A stretch of DNA of 7,494 bases from Thalassospiraceae bacterium (GCA_030637205.1 DAOVVL010000083.1:1-7494), one strand, 5' to 3'. Shown: positions 1-7,266, counted from the stretch's first letter. Notes: a model not told the origin generated them from the letters alone. Program-made: numbers and translations.

Positions 1-704
1 ATCTGGTCGTAAGCCGTGTTGATCGCCGCCATCTTTTCGTTGGCGACTTCAATAAATTCCTGGGGCATGCCTTGGGCAATCAAGGTATCGGGATGATTTT
101 CGCGCGACAGCTTGCGATACGCCGTCTTGACCGCATCGTCGCCGGCCGTGGGCGTGATGCCCAGAACTTCATACGGGTTGGGCGCCCCATCACCCATGTG
201 TGAAACGCGGATGCGTTCAAAATTATGCGCATCAAAACCAAAAATCAAAGCGACCGCTTTAAGGTAATCGAGTTCAGCCGGATGCACCACGCCATCGGCC
301 TTGGCGATATGAAACAGGCCGCCCAGCATTTCTTCCAAAATTGCCGGTTGATGACGGAACATGTCTGCCACCTGTTGGGCGTAGGGCTCAAACCCGTCCG
401 TGGTATCTTTTGCTTTATCAAACAACTTGGCAACGTTATCCATCTCGGCGGGCGGAATATGGAAAAGCTGCTTGAAGGCGTTGACCTCATCGCGTGTGAC
501 CTGCCCGTCTGCCTTGGCCATCTTGGCGCCCAGCGCGATGATGGCGAGCGTGAAGGCAACTTCGCGTTGATCGCGGCTGGCTTCACCAACGCCTGCTTTC
601 ATGCGGTCAACCGCGTGTCCGGCCACGGCACCCAAAAGCGCGCCCAGCGGGCCACCCAACGCAAACCCGGCTGTGCCGCCAATAATCTTGCCCCAAATAC
701 CCAT
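1..704 (-). CDS. djlA: DjlA-like TerB/J-domain cochaperone, C-terminus cut by window edge
   Basis: Translating the minus strand from the ATG at 704-702 gives 234 open codons that run off the left edge. Residues 7-30 form a glycine/alanine-rich hydrophobic stretch (GGTAGFALGGPLGALLGAVAG), like the membrane-anchoring N-terminus of DjlA. Residues 45-165 are a TerB-like helical domain with two matching acidic motifs, AKADGQV (63-69) and AKADGVV (134-140). Residues 176-234 are a J domain (NPYEVLGI...YRKLSRENHPD) with the essential HPD at 204-206. J proteins stimulate the ATPase of DnaK-type Hsp70s; DjlA does so from the inner membrane facing the cytoplasm. The ending INTAYDQ is near the usual end of the J domain in this family, so probably only a few residues are missing. 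An AGGTG ribosome site lies 9 bases before the start (714-718). The family call is strong; the gene symbol means 'DjlA-like'. Confidence 0.93.
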   Translation of the reverse strand, partial: MGIWGKIIGGTAGFALGGPLGALLGAVAGHAVDRMKAGVGEASRDQREVAFTLAIIALGAKMAKADGQVTRDEVNAFKQLFHIPPAEMDNVAKLFDKAKDTTDGFEPYAQQVADMFRHQPAILEEMLGGLFHIAKADGVVHPAELDYLKAVALIFGFDAHNFERIRVSHMGDGAPNPYEVLGITPTAGDDAVKTAYRKLSRENHPDTLIAQGMPQEFIEVANEKMAAINTAYDQ

Positions 705-710
705 GCTTGT

Positions 711-911
711 TCACACCTGTCTAAATAATCCAGCCAACAGCTTAGCGCCTTCATGTTCCATGACAAGGCCCACCCATAAGACGCCCGGCAAAGCGCTGCA
801 TCGTTGGCAAAAGCCGGGCCAAGTTAAAGAGATATCCATGAATAAAAGATTCGCAACCGCCCAGACGCCCAAAATTGTTACGGGCGCACGGTTTTGGCGG
901 TTTTCAAGCAT
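711..911 (-). CDS. Possible small hypothetical membrane protein (66 aa), doubtful
   Basis: A 66-codon minus-strand ORF ends six bases before the djlA-like start, so its TGA lies beside that gene's ribosome site. The product has a hydrophobic segment around residues 10-26 (PVTILGVWAVANLLFM), a Cys-x2-Cys pair at about 35-38, and a second hydrophobic stretch around 41-51. For: tight spacing to the next gene in the same direction and a plausible hydrophobic profile. Against: no clear Shine-Dalgarno before the ATG at 911, an overlapping plus-strand ORF through the same bases, and no family that I recognise. It could be a real short leader gene or simply open sequence. Confidence 0.3.
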   Translation of the reverse strand: MLENRQNRAPVTILGVWAVANLLFMDISLTWPGFCQRCSALPGVLWVGLVMEHEGAKLLAGLFRQV

Positions 912-943
912 CTAGGGGCAAACTCAATGGGGAAAATTGTCGT

Positions 944-1027
944 GACCCGCCAGATGTGATAGAACTAAGTCAAATAAAATAAACCAACATACAGGGAGCG
1001 GGGACCGGGCAATGGCGGGTCCCTTTT
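944..1027 (+). promoter_or_regulatory. Candidate attenuator-like leader upstream of tolC gene
   Basis: GACCCGCCA at 944-952 is the exact reverse complement of TGGCGGGTC at 1013-1021, a 9-bp inverted repeat spaced by 60 bases. A second, local hairpin pairs GGGACC (1001-1006) with GGTCCC (1018-1023) around an 11-base loop, followed directly by TTTT (1024-1027). Both pairings use bases 1018-1021, so an RNA covering this region could form only one at a time. This is the layout of an antiterminator against a terminator, about 50 bases before the tolC start. The T tract is short and no ligand-binding core or leader peptide was recognised, so the regulatory role is inference. Confidence 0.35.
1001..1027 (+). 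terminator. Possible weak intrinsic terminator or hairpin before tolC
   Basis: A 6-bp GC-rich stem (GGGACC with GGTCCC), with a possible G-U extension (1000 with 1024), an 11-base loop and a four-T run in the plus direction. No plus-strand gene ends just upstream. If functional, it would therefore act inside the tolC leader or stop stray antisense transcripts. The loop is long and the T tract short, so efficiency would be modest. Confidence 0.3.
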
Positions 1028-1075
1028 GGTGTATTTGGTAAAGTATCTAAATTTAAGAGCAGGCAGCGCGGACAA

Positions 1076-2389
1076 ATGAAACGCAAGTTTAAAAACATTT
1101 ACCCTGCCGCGATTATTATCGCAGGACTTGTGGCGAACGCTGCCCATGCCCAACCGCTTGAATCGGAATTGACGTTGCTGTTGGCAACGCACCCCAACAT
1201 CAAACGTGCGGAACTGGGAGTGGAATCGGGTCGCGCCGGAGTTGATATTGCGCGCGCTACATATTATCCAAGAATAAATGTTACCAGTAGTGCCGGGCCG
1301 AGCGTTATCGACAGCCCCAGCGAACGCGCAACTGACCCCGACGGCGCACCCTGGTCGCGGACCTTCCAAAAAGTCGGAACCACGATCACGCAAAATATTT
1401 TTGATGCCGGGCGCATCGGGTCAGACGTCATGCTTGCCGAATTAAATCGTGAGATTGCAGAAATTTCACTGGAAAGCGCGCGCCAGAACACCATGTTTGA
1501 GGCGATCCGCGCATACATCGATGTTCTGCGCCAACGCCGGCTGGTTGATATGGCCACCGAAAACGAACGCACCATTCAACGCCAGCTTAATCTTGAAGAT
1601 GAACGGGTGCGTCGCGGTTCAGGTATTGCCGTGGATGTGTTGCAGGCAAAATCACGGCTACAAATCGCAAAAGAACGCCAGGTCGGTTATGAAGGCGCGC
1701 TAGACAATGCCATCACCCGCTACAACCAGATATTCGATCACCCACCACAGATCGGCACCATGATTGATCCGTCGCCACCGGCCGAAGTCATTCCCAGCCA
1801 AATTGATCGCGCCGTCGAAATCGCACTTTCTGAAAATCCTTCGTTGATCAGCAGTTCAACCACGGTTGAAGCCGCCCGCGAGCGGCGCGAAAAAACCAAA
1901 AGTGAATTCTTTCCAACCATTGATGTGGTCGGGGCCGCAAACTTTGAAAAGCACAGTCAGGGAACCATTGGTGTGCGGCGTGACTATTCCGTTATCGTGC
2001 AAGCCAATTGGGACATTTTTACCGGGTTTTCCAGCAAGGCATCGTCTGAAAAAGGAAATTTTGATTATCAGGCCAGCCGCGAAAGTTATGATCAGGTTTC
2101 ACGCAAGGTGATCGAGCAGGTCCACCTTTCGTGGCAATCGCTGATTACGGCTGGCAAGCGCAAATATCTTTTGGGCAACGCCGTCAACATCGCATCCGAA
2201 GTCGCGACATCGAGAACCAAATTGCGCGACGCGGGCAAGGAAACCATTATCAACGTTCTGGACGCTGAAAACGAAGTCAACAACGCCCAGATCAATTACA
2301 CGTCATCGTCTTACGATGAACGCATCGCCGTTTATCAATTGCTGTTGGCAATGGGTCGGTTGAACCCGGAATACCTGATGATACGTTAG
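1076..2389 (+). CDS. tolC: TolC-family outer-membrane efflux/secretion channel
   Basis: The 437-residue product matches TolC-family proteins in length and layout. Residues 1-25 are a signal peptide: basic start MKRK, hydrophobic core AAIIIAGLVA, and an A-H-A cleavage site before Q26. The mature part shows the family's two-fold internal repeat. YYPRINV (63-69) matches FFPTIDV (278-284), TQNIFDAGR (105-113) matches QANWDIFTGF (309-318), and the coil around GIAVDVLQAKSRLQ (183-196) matches ETIINVLDAENEVNNAQ (389-405). Three such chains form a beta-barrel in the outer membrane plus a periplasmic helical tunnel that docks with an adaptor and inner-membrane transporter. It resembles the channels of type I secretion and MacAB-type efflux. 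The ribosome site is weak (AGG at 1061-1063). The stop overlaps that of the convergent GlcG-like gene. Exact partner and cargo are unknown; the facing ABC/adaptor operon is the obvious candidate. The symbol is a family name only. Confidence 0.93.
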   Translation: MKRKFKNIYPAAIIIAGLVANAAHAQPLESELTLLLATHPNIKRAELGVESGRAGVDIARATYYPRINVTSSAGPSVIDSPSERATDPDGAPWSRTFQKVGTTITQNIFDAGRIGSDVMLAELNREIAEISLESARQNTMFEAIRAYIDVLRQRRLVDMATENERTIQRQLNLEDERVRRGSGIAVDVLQAKSRLQIAKERQVGYEGALDNAITRYNQIFDHPPQIGTMIDPSPPAEVIPSQIDRAVEIALSENPSLISSSTTVEAARERREKTKSEFFPTIDVVGAANFEKHSQGTIGVRRDYSVIVQANWDIFTGFSSKASSEKGNFDYQASRESYDQVSRKVIEQVHLSWQSLITAGKRKYLLGNAVNIASEVATSRTKLRDAGKETIINVLDAENEVNNAQINYTSSSYDERIAVYQLLLAMGRLNPEYLMIR

Positions 2390-2805
2390 CCTTCGTTGAA
2401 ATAATCAATGGCCGCTTCGGCGCATTCGATATCCTGTTCCGGCGTACCACCCGAAAGCCCGATACCGCCCACAATCACCCCATCAGCTTCAACCGGAACA
2501 CCGCCGCCCACGGTTGAAAAGCGCCCGCCCCACGTCGTCTGGATACCGTGACCCAGTGTGCCGGGCACCGCATATTCGCTGTAGAACGCAGTCGGCCTTT
2601 TTGAAATGGCCGCGGCAAAGGATTTATCCTGCGCCAGTTGCACGCTTAGAATTTTTCCACCATCCATTCGGTGAAACGCGATCAGGTGGCCGCTTTCATC
2701 CATCACCGCAATGCACATTGCAACGCCAATGGCGGTTGCCTGCTCGGTGGCGCCTTCGATTAGTACGTTGGCATCCTCAAGCGATAGGCGTTCGATGGAT
2801 AACAT
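2386..2805 (-). CDS. GlcG/HbpS-family (DUF336) protein, putative haem/small-molecule binding
   Basis: The 139-residue product fits the GlcG/HbpS family. It has a helical start, IAVMDESGHLIAFHRMDGG (32-50), a K61-containing helix, and a glycine-rich C-terminal half with GGVPVEADGVIVGGIGLSGG (101-120) and TPEQD (121-125). Some members (HbpS) bind haem and act in redox sensing; GlcG is named from the glycolate locus but its role is poorly defined. No signal peptide is seen, so the protein is probably cytoplasmic. The start at 2805 was chosen because AGGGGG (2814-2819) lies 8 bases before it and it gives the family's normal length. An upstream in-frame ATG at 2952 would add 49 unrelated residues and overlap the adaptor gene. 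It lies 37 bases after the adaptor stop, as the last gene of the export operon, and its stop overlaps that of tolC by four bases. Confidence 0.88.
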   Translation of the reverse strand: MLSIERLSLEDANVLIEGATEQATAIGVAMCIAVMDESGHLIAFHRMDGGKILSVQLAQDKSFAAAISKRPTAFYSEYAVPGTLGHGIQTTWGGRFSTVGGGVPVEADGVIVGGIGLSGGTPEQDIECAEAAIDYFNEG

Positions 2806-2813
2806 GGTGATTT

Positions 2814-2819
2814 CCCCCT
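2814..2819 (-). promoter_or_regulatory. Ribosome binding site deciding the GlcG-like start
   Basis: On the minus strand AGGGGG lies 8 bases before the ATG at 2805. It supports the 139-residue form rather than the longer frame beginning inside the adaptor gene. Confidence 0.7.
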
Positions 2820-2842
2820 GGTTGGTTTTCGGTTTTGAAATA

Positions 2843-4087
2843 TTACTCTGATCTGGGCGTGATGGCGATGCCGTCTGATACACGATCACCGGGATGCACC
2901 ACAACCCGTGCGCCGGGTTTGAGGCCCGAAAGCACTTCGGCGACGTCGCCATTCATGTGGCCGACTTCAAGCTTGGTGAGCCTGGTGCGCCCGTCAACCA
3001 CCAGATACGCAGCCCACGAACCGCGGCTTCGAAACAGGGCCGATATGGGGGCTTGAACAATGCCATCCCCCTTCCATTGCAAAATGGCGGTTTCAACCCT
3101 GAACCCGTGACCGAGACTTTGCGGCAGGGCTGTGGACTGGATAAAGTCGATCACCACATCGATGCGCTGTTCTTCAATGCCCAGCACCGAAACCTTGGTG
3201 TAACCATAAGGTTCGATCCGGCGCACCCGGCCCACCAGTTCCGGGCCACCCCAGTTTTCGATGATAACTGCGGCACCTTCGCGGATGCGCACCGCATCGC
3301 TGGTCAACAAATCAACCACAATTTCAAGATCGCGCGGGTTGCCGATTTCCAATAGCGGCGTTCCCACCGCGACCACCCCTTCGCTTTCCAGCAAGACACG
3401 AAGCACGGTGCCATTAATGGGTGAGCGAATTTCGATGCAGCAATCGCCGCCGCCTTCATGGCTGGTGGTGGGTGCAATCAGGTGCGCACGCGCGGTCTGT
3501 AATTCGTGGGTTCTGACCTTCAGCGTGGCTTCGGCACTTTTTACCGCAGCCATTTGGGTGGCGGCAGCCAGTTCGGCGATTTCGAGGGCACGTTTGGATA
3601 CCGTGCCTTCTTGTGCCAGCGTCTGGGTGCGCTTTAATTCGCCACGGGCAAATTTATGCTCCGCCATCACCTGTTCCAGCACGGCTTCGGCCTGTGCCTG
3701 TGCATCTTCGGCGGCCTGCTGGCCGGCTTCGGCTTCGGCGCGCGAACGATCATCAAGAAATGTCGGATCGGCTGGCTGGATCACCACCAACACGGTGCCA
3801 CCGCGTTCAACCGGGTCCCCGGCTTCGGCCTGGATGCGCAACACCCGCCCGGTCACGGGCGCCGATATCTGGTAAATGTCACGAACGCGGGTTTGCCCTT
3901 CGCCTTCGACATAGACTTCCATCGGCCCCTGGCTAACCACACCCAAATCAACCGGAACCGCCTTGGGCCAGAAAGCCCAGCCCAAAAAAGCTGCCAGCGC
4001 AGCTGCGATCGCTGCCCACAGGGCGCGACGAGACCATGTTGCGTTAACGGTTTTTGACACGGTTCTGGATTGTGCCGGTTGAACCAT
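2843..4087 (-). CDS. HlyD/MacA-type periplasmic adaptor (membrane fusion protein)
   Basis: A 414-residue adaptor anchored by one N-terminal membrane helix (about 22-39, ALWAAIAAALAAFLGWAF), with the rest in the periplasm. Domains in order: first lipoyl half (72-105, SAPVTGRVLRI and GDPVERGGTV), an Ala/Glu/Gln-rich helical hairpin (107-206), second lipoyl half (220-248, RSPINGTVLRV to GTPLLEIG), beta-barrel (252-338) and membrane-proximal domain (340-414, ending with LKPGARVVVHPGDRV). The hairpin tip carries R153-x3-L157-x6-S164, the conserved R-x3-L-x6-S motif by which AcrA/MacA-like adaptors contact TolC. The adaptor should bridge the upstream permease and a TolC channel. A Cys216-Cys217 pair lies at the hairpin-lipoyl junction. 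The ATG at 4087 has AAGGAA 10 bases upstream. The gene follows the permease after 48 bases containing a perfect hairpin. Confidence 0.93.
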   Translation of the reverse strand: MVQPAQSRTVSKTVNATWSRRALWAAIAAALAAFLGWAFWPKAVPVDLGVVSQGPMEVYVEGEGQTRVRDIYQISAPVTGRVLRIQAEAGDPVERGGTVLVVIQPADPTFLDDRSRAEAEAGQQAAEDAQAQAEAVLEQVMAEHKFARGELKRTQTLAQEGTVSKRALEIAELAAATQMAAVKSAEATLKVRTHELQTARAHLIAPTTSHEGGGDCCIEIRSPINGTVLRVLLESEGVVAVGTPLLEIGNPRDLEIVVDLLTSDAVRIREGAAVIIENWGGPELVGRVRRIEPYGYTKVSVLGIEEQRIDVVIDFIQSTALPQSLGHGFRVETAILQWKGDGIVQAPISALFRSRGSWAAYLVVDGRTRLTKLEVGHMNGDVAEVLSGLKPGARVVVHPGDRVSDGIAITPRSE

Positions 4088-4108
4088 AGCGTTTCAGTTC
4101 CTTCTTTT

Positions 4109-4126
4109 ATGGGCGCAAGCGCCCAT
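4109..4126. repeat. Perfect inverted repeat between permease and adaptor genes
   Basis: ATGGGCG (4109-4115), a four-base loop CAAG, and CGCCCAT (4120-4126) form a 7-bp perfect hairpin in the 48-base gap. Read on the minus strand, the operon's sense, it is followed by AAAAG, so it is not a terminator there. It ends just before the adaptor's ribosome site and may be an mRNA stability or processing element. Read on the plus strand it is followed by TGTTTTAGTTT, so it could stop antisense transcripts. Role is inferred. Confidence 0.5.
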
Positions 4127-4135
4127 TGTTTTAGT

Positions 4136-6508
4136 TTACTCCCGCGTTTTAAGGGACGCCACCAAATCAAGATGGGCGATTTGGCGTTGGGTAATAATGG
4201 CCGTGCCGACGGCTGCCGCCAGCACCACGGAAATTGAGTAACCGAACGTGGCGCTGGAGATCACCAGCGGGATTCGGTACAGGTCGGTATCGAGCGACAA
4301 AGTCCACAACCACGCCAGCGCCACACCGATCACCACACCGATGGGCAGCGCCACCAGGGTCAGCAGGCCAAGTTCGCCCAACAGGATGTATGAAACTTCG
4401 TTGCGGGTAAAACCCAAAACCCTCAGGCTCGCCAGTTCGCGGGCGCGTTCCGATAGCGAAATGCGCCCGGCGTTGTAAACCACGCCAACGGCGATCACGA
4501 CGGCGAATATGGTATTAAAGAAATTCATGATGTTGATATTTTCCTCAAGCGTGTTGCGAAAAGCCTGAAGCATGGTTTCCTTCACCGAAACCTGTGCCAC
4601 GCTGGGGGTATCTTTCAGCATGGCGTAAAAATCATCGGCGTAAGCTTCATCCAACATGACATGCACACCCGATGTATTATCGCCTTCCAACAATGCGCGA
4701 TTGAGTGTTTTCAAATCCATATAGGCCGGGCTTGCGATATAAACTTCGGAAATCATGGTCACCGGCAGCAATAAGGTTGGTTTGCGTCCTTCGCGCACAT
4801 CAACTTCGATCACGTCGCCCAGACCAGCACCTAGAATTTCTGCAAGCTTGGTTGAAAGCGCCACCCCCTTTTTGGGCACATCGACCGCCTTCAAGTCCCG
4901 GTCCAGCAACCGGTTCAATGTTGCACCCTGTACAATTCCTCTAATAAACATGCGCCGCTCGTTTGATCCAAAGCGAAGCGTCGCCGGAACATAGCGATAC
5001 GGTTCCGCCACCATCACACCGGGCATGGAAGCAACGTTCTCAACCACCCTTTGAGGCTTGGGTTCAATAAAACTGACCGTGGCGTCTTGCCTTTCGATCA
5101 TGGTGAACTGTGTTTCAATAAGCGTTTCGGTCGCATCCTGGAAAAACATGGCTGAAATCAGCAGCGCCACGCCCATGCTGATGCCGATGCACGTTAGCCC
5201 CGAACGTACCGGCCAGCGAAATGTGTGGCGAAGAATCATGCGCGTAGGGCCAAGCGCCTTTTTGATCCACCTGTCGTTTTTACTGCGCCGATAGGACGTT
5301 GGCGGTTGCGGGGCCATGGCCACCGCCGGCGAAAGGTCGGCGGCGGTTCTCACGGCATGCCAGGTGCCGATGAGCGCCGCTGCGAAACTGATAGATGCGG
5401 CGATAACATACATATCGCCGTGCATGCTGAAATACAAAAAGGGAAAGTGAAAAAACTCCTGATACATAACGGCCAGGCCCCGCCCCAGCCATGTTCCGGC
5501 AATGGCCCCCATTAAATATCCCACCGCGGTAATCACCATCACAAATTTGACGTAATGCAAAGCCACCGCACGGGTGCTGTAACCAAAGGCTTTCAGCAAG
5601 CCGATCTCACTGCGTTCAAGTTCAACCCATCTGGAAACCGCCATATTCAGCAAAAACATTGCCACCGCAAAAAAGATTGGCGGTGCGACCCTGCCCATAT
5701 TTTCCAATTGCTCCATTTCACCGGAAAGATACCAGTGTGAAATCTGGCGATCACGTCCCAGCGCCCCAATGCCGCCGTATGGGTCCAGCACCTCGTCGAC
5801 CTTTGCGATCACCTGATCGCGGTTCGCGCCCGGTTCCATATGCAGGACAATTTCGTTAAATGCACCTTCCATATTAAAGATCGCCGCCAGCATGGAACGC
5901 GGCATCCACATGACGGCAAAGCGCAGATCGTCGGGGAACATGGCCCCCGGTGCAAGGGCGTAAATAAATTCAGGCGACAGCACAATTCCGGCGATTTCAA
6001 AATCGCGCTTGCGCCCGTTAATCAAGGCCGTGACCTTGTCGCGCGGTTTCAGGCCATGGGCCATGGCGAAGGCTTCCGAAATCAGGACCTCGTCGCGGGC
6101 ACCGGGGCGAAACCATCGGCCCTCGGTCAGGTAAAGGCGGTTGATCGCCGGGTGATCCTTGTCGGGGTATGAGAGGATTTTTTCCTGCGCGGGTTCGCGG
6201 ATGCCCGGCATATCAAGCGTCGCGACTTTTGAAATGCGCCCTTCGGCGCGGCGCACACCGGGAATGTTTTCGATACGCACAACTGCGCTATTGGGGGCAC
6301 GTTTCAGTGGGGCGAAAACATCTGCAAAACCGTAACGTTCATAGTATGCATCGCGCGTATCACCTAGCGAACGCAACATGCCTTCGCTCATGATGTACAT
6401 GGCGACACCGGCGGCCACCACCATCGCAATGGCCAGCGCCTGCGCCCACATCCGCATCAGGTCGCGTATCAGTTTTCGATCCAGCGGCTTGAAAAATGTC
6501 ATTACCAT
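4136..6508 (-). CDS. ABC transporter permease with two FtsX/MacB-type halves
   Basis: A 790-residue inner-membrane permease with eight predicted membrane segments arranged 1+3+1+3. Half one has a helix at about 24-42, a large periplasmic domain (about 45-270), then helices near 275-294, 322-345 and 367-387. Half two has a helix at 435-456, a second periplasmic domain (about 460-655), then helices near 660-680, 708-732 and 755-773. Cytoplasmic coupling segments are recognisable in both halves: [18 protein letters not shown] (298-315) and [19 protein letters not shown] (687-705). MacB, LolC and LolE carry one such half each and pair up, so this chain probably forms the whole membrane core. MacB-type transporters drive adaptor/TolC systems by mechanotransmission rather than a channel through the membrane. 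The start at 6508 is preferred because GGAGG is 7 bases upstream; a second ATG at 6502 would overlap the ATPase stop as TAATG. Substrate unknown. Confidence 0.92.
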   Translation of the reverse strand: MVMTFFKPLDRKLIRDLMRMWAQALAIAMVVAAGVAMYIMSEGMLRSLGDTRDAYYERYGFADVFAPLKRAPNSAVVRIENIPGVRRAEGRISKVATLDMPGIREPAQEKILSYPDKDHPAINRLYLTEGRWFRPGARDEVLISEAFAMAHGLKPRDKVTALINGRKRDFEIAGIVLSPEFIYALAPGAMFPDDLRFAVMWMPRSMLAAIFNMEGAFNEIVLHMEPGANRDQVIAKVDEVLDPYGGIGALGRDRQISHWYLSGEMEQLENMGRVAPPIFFAVAMFLLNMAVSRWVELERSEIGLLKAFGYSTRAVALHYVKFVMVITAVGYLMGAIAGTWLGRGLAVMYQEFFHFPFLYFSMHGDMYVIAASISFAAALIGTWHAVRTAADLSPAVAMAPQPPTSYRRSKNDRWIKKALGPTRMILRHTFRWPVRSGLTCIGISMGVALLISAMFFQDATETLIETQFTMIERQDATVSFIEPKPQRVVENVASMPGVMVAEPYRYVPATLRFGSNERRMFIRGIVQGATLNRLLDRDLKAVDVPKKGVALSTKLAEILGAGLGDVIEVDVREGRKPTLLLPVTMISEVYIASPAYMDLKTLNRALLEGDNTSGVHVMLDEAYADDFYAMLKDTPSVAQVSVKETMLQAFRNTLEENINIMNFFNTIFAVVIAVGVVYNAGRISLSERARELASLRVLGFTRNEVSYILLGELGLLTLVALPIGVVIGVALAWLWTLSLDTDLYRIPLVISSATFGYSISVVLAAAVGTAIITQRQIAHLDLVASLKTRE

Positions 6509-7239
6509 GACAGTTCCTCCGGCCGTTTGCGGCTGGAGTTTTCAATCACCTCGATAATGTGGCCATCGGCCAGCAAGATCACCCGGTCTGCCATATTGGC
6601 GACGGTTGCGTTGTGCGTGATGATGGCCGTGGTGGTGCCAAGTTCGCGATTGGTTTGTTCAATGGCTTGAAGCACCGTAATGCCGGTTTTAATGTCCAGC
6701 GCGCCGGTCGGCTCGTCACACATGAGAATGTCGGGCTGTTTGGCAATGGCACGTGCAATCGCGACGCGCTGTTGTTCGCCGCCCGATAGTTCAGCCGGAA
6801 AATGATCCATCCGGTGTGAAAGGCCGACCACGCCCAGCGCATCGTCAGAAGACATGGGGTTGATCGCGATCTCGGTCACCAGGTCCACGTTTTCGCGCGC
6901 CGTCAGGCTGGCCACCAGATTGTAAAACTGAAAAACGAACCCGACATGATCGCGGCGGTATAGGGTTAGCGCGTGGTCATCGAACTGGGTCAGCTCATCG
7001 CCGCGAAAATACACGGCCCCGGCACTGGGCCGGTCCAGCCCACCCAGAATGTTCAATAGCGTTGATTTGCCGCTGCCGCTGGGGCCGAGAAACACCACCA
7101 GTTCGCCTTCAAACAGGGATAGATCGACGCCACCCAGCGCCGTCACCTCAAGGGCGCCGGTCTGATAAACCTTGGACACGCCGCGCGCTTCAAGCGTCGG
7201 GATGGTTGAGATTGCGCGCTCAGGGCTGGTTTTGTTCAC
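6502..7239 (-). CDS. ABC transporter ATP-binding protein, MacB/LolD family
   Basis: A 245-residue nucleotide-binding subunit with every expected motif: Walker [10 protein letters not shown] (52-60), Q-loop glutamine in FVFQFYNL (Q104), signature LSGGEQQR (151-158), Walker B ILMCDE (171-176), D-loop ALD (180-182) and switch histidine in IITHN (H209). The sequence pattern is that of the LolD/MacB/FtsE-like exporter ATPases, and it would power the permease directly downstream. The start codon is GTG at 7239-7237, supported by AGGAG 6 bases upstream (7246-7250). Its stop lies inside the permease start region (7-base overlap), so the two genes are likely translationally coupled. The C-terminal tail of about 15 residues after the fold ([11 protein letters not shown]) is short and polar. 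It is the first gene of the four-gene operon. Confidence 0.94.
   Translation of the reverse strand: MNKTSPERAISTIPTLEARGVSKVYQTGALEVTALGGVDLSLFEGELVVFLGPSGSGKSTLLNILGGLDRPSAGAVYFRGDELTQFDDHALTLYRRDHVGFVFQFYNLVASLTARENVDLVTEIAINPMSSDDALGVVGLSHRMDHFPAELSGGEQQRVAIARAIAKQPDILMCDEPTGALDIKTGITVLQAIEQTNRELGTTTAIITHNATVANMADRVILLADGHIIEVIENSSRKRPEELSW
6514..6520 (-). promoter_or_regulatory. Ribosome binding site for the permease
   Basis: GGAGGAA on the minus strand lies inside the end of the ATPase gene. Its GGAGG core is 7 bases from the ATG at 6508 and 13 from the in-frame ATG at 6502, which favours the first. Confidence 0.65.
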
Positions 7240-7266
7240 CGCAAACTCCTGAAAAGTCCTGCCTTA

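Larger units (their letters stand above)
705..1075. other. Spacer between djlA-like gene and tolC-like gene
   Basis: This stretch separates two divergently read genes. Its left part holds only a doubtful 66-codon ORF on the minus strand. Within that ORF is a 7-bp inverted repeat, GCCCGGC (783-789) with GCCGGGC (813-819), and a wide 23-base loop, which may be chance. The right part, about 930-1050, holds the inverted repeats annotated separately as a possible leader structure. An 8-base direct repeat AAAATTGT occurs at 871-878 and 933-940. No convincing sigma-70 promoter was found. The best weak plus-strand candidate is TTTTCA (901-906), a 16-base spacer, then CTCAAT (923-928). No tRNA or known RNA gene was recognised. 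Confidence 0.5.

Noticed and set aside
245..589. Minus-strand 114-codon ORF
   Set aside because: It is the shifted frame inside the djlA-like gene; the correct frame runs from 704 to the window edge.
225..728. Plus-strand 167-codon ORF
   Set aside because: It is antisense to the djlA-like gene, whose TerB and J domains are unmistakable.
783..819. GCCCGGC/GCCGGGC inverted repeat as a terminator
   Set aside because: The loop is 23 bases and no T tract follows on either strand.
1026..1049. TTGGTG with TATCTA as a sigma-70 promoter for tolC
   Set aside because: The spacer is only 12 bases, too short for a sigma-70 promoter.
965..1393. Minus-strand 142-codon ORF across the tolC start
   Set aside because: It is antisense to the signal peptide and first third of a well supported tolC gene; no family resemblance.
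2806..2952. 49-residue N-terminal extension of the GlcG-like gene from the ATG at 2952
   Set aside because: It overlaps the end of the adaptor gene, has no family-like sequence, and the ATG at 2805 has a strong ribosome site and gives the normal family length.
3261..3875. Plus-strand 204-codon ORF
   Set aside because: It lies wholly antisense to the adaptor gene, with low-complexity Ala/Ser/Arg composition typical of a shadow frame in GC-rich DNA; no recognisable domain.
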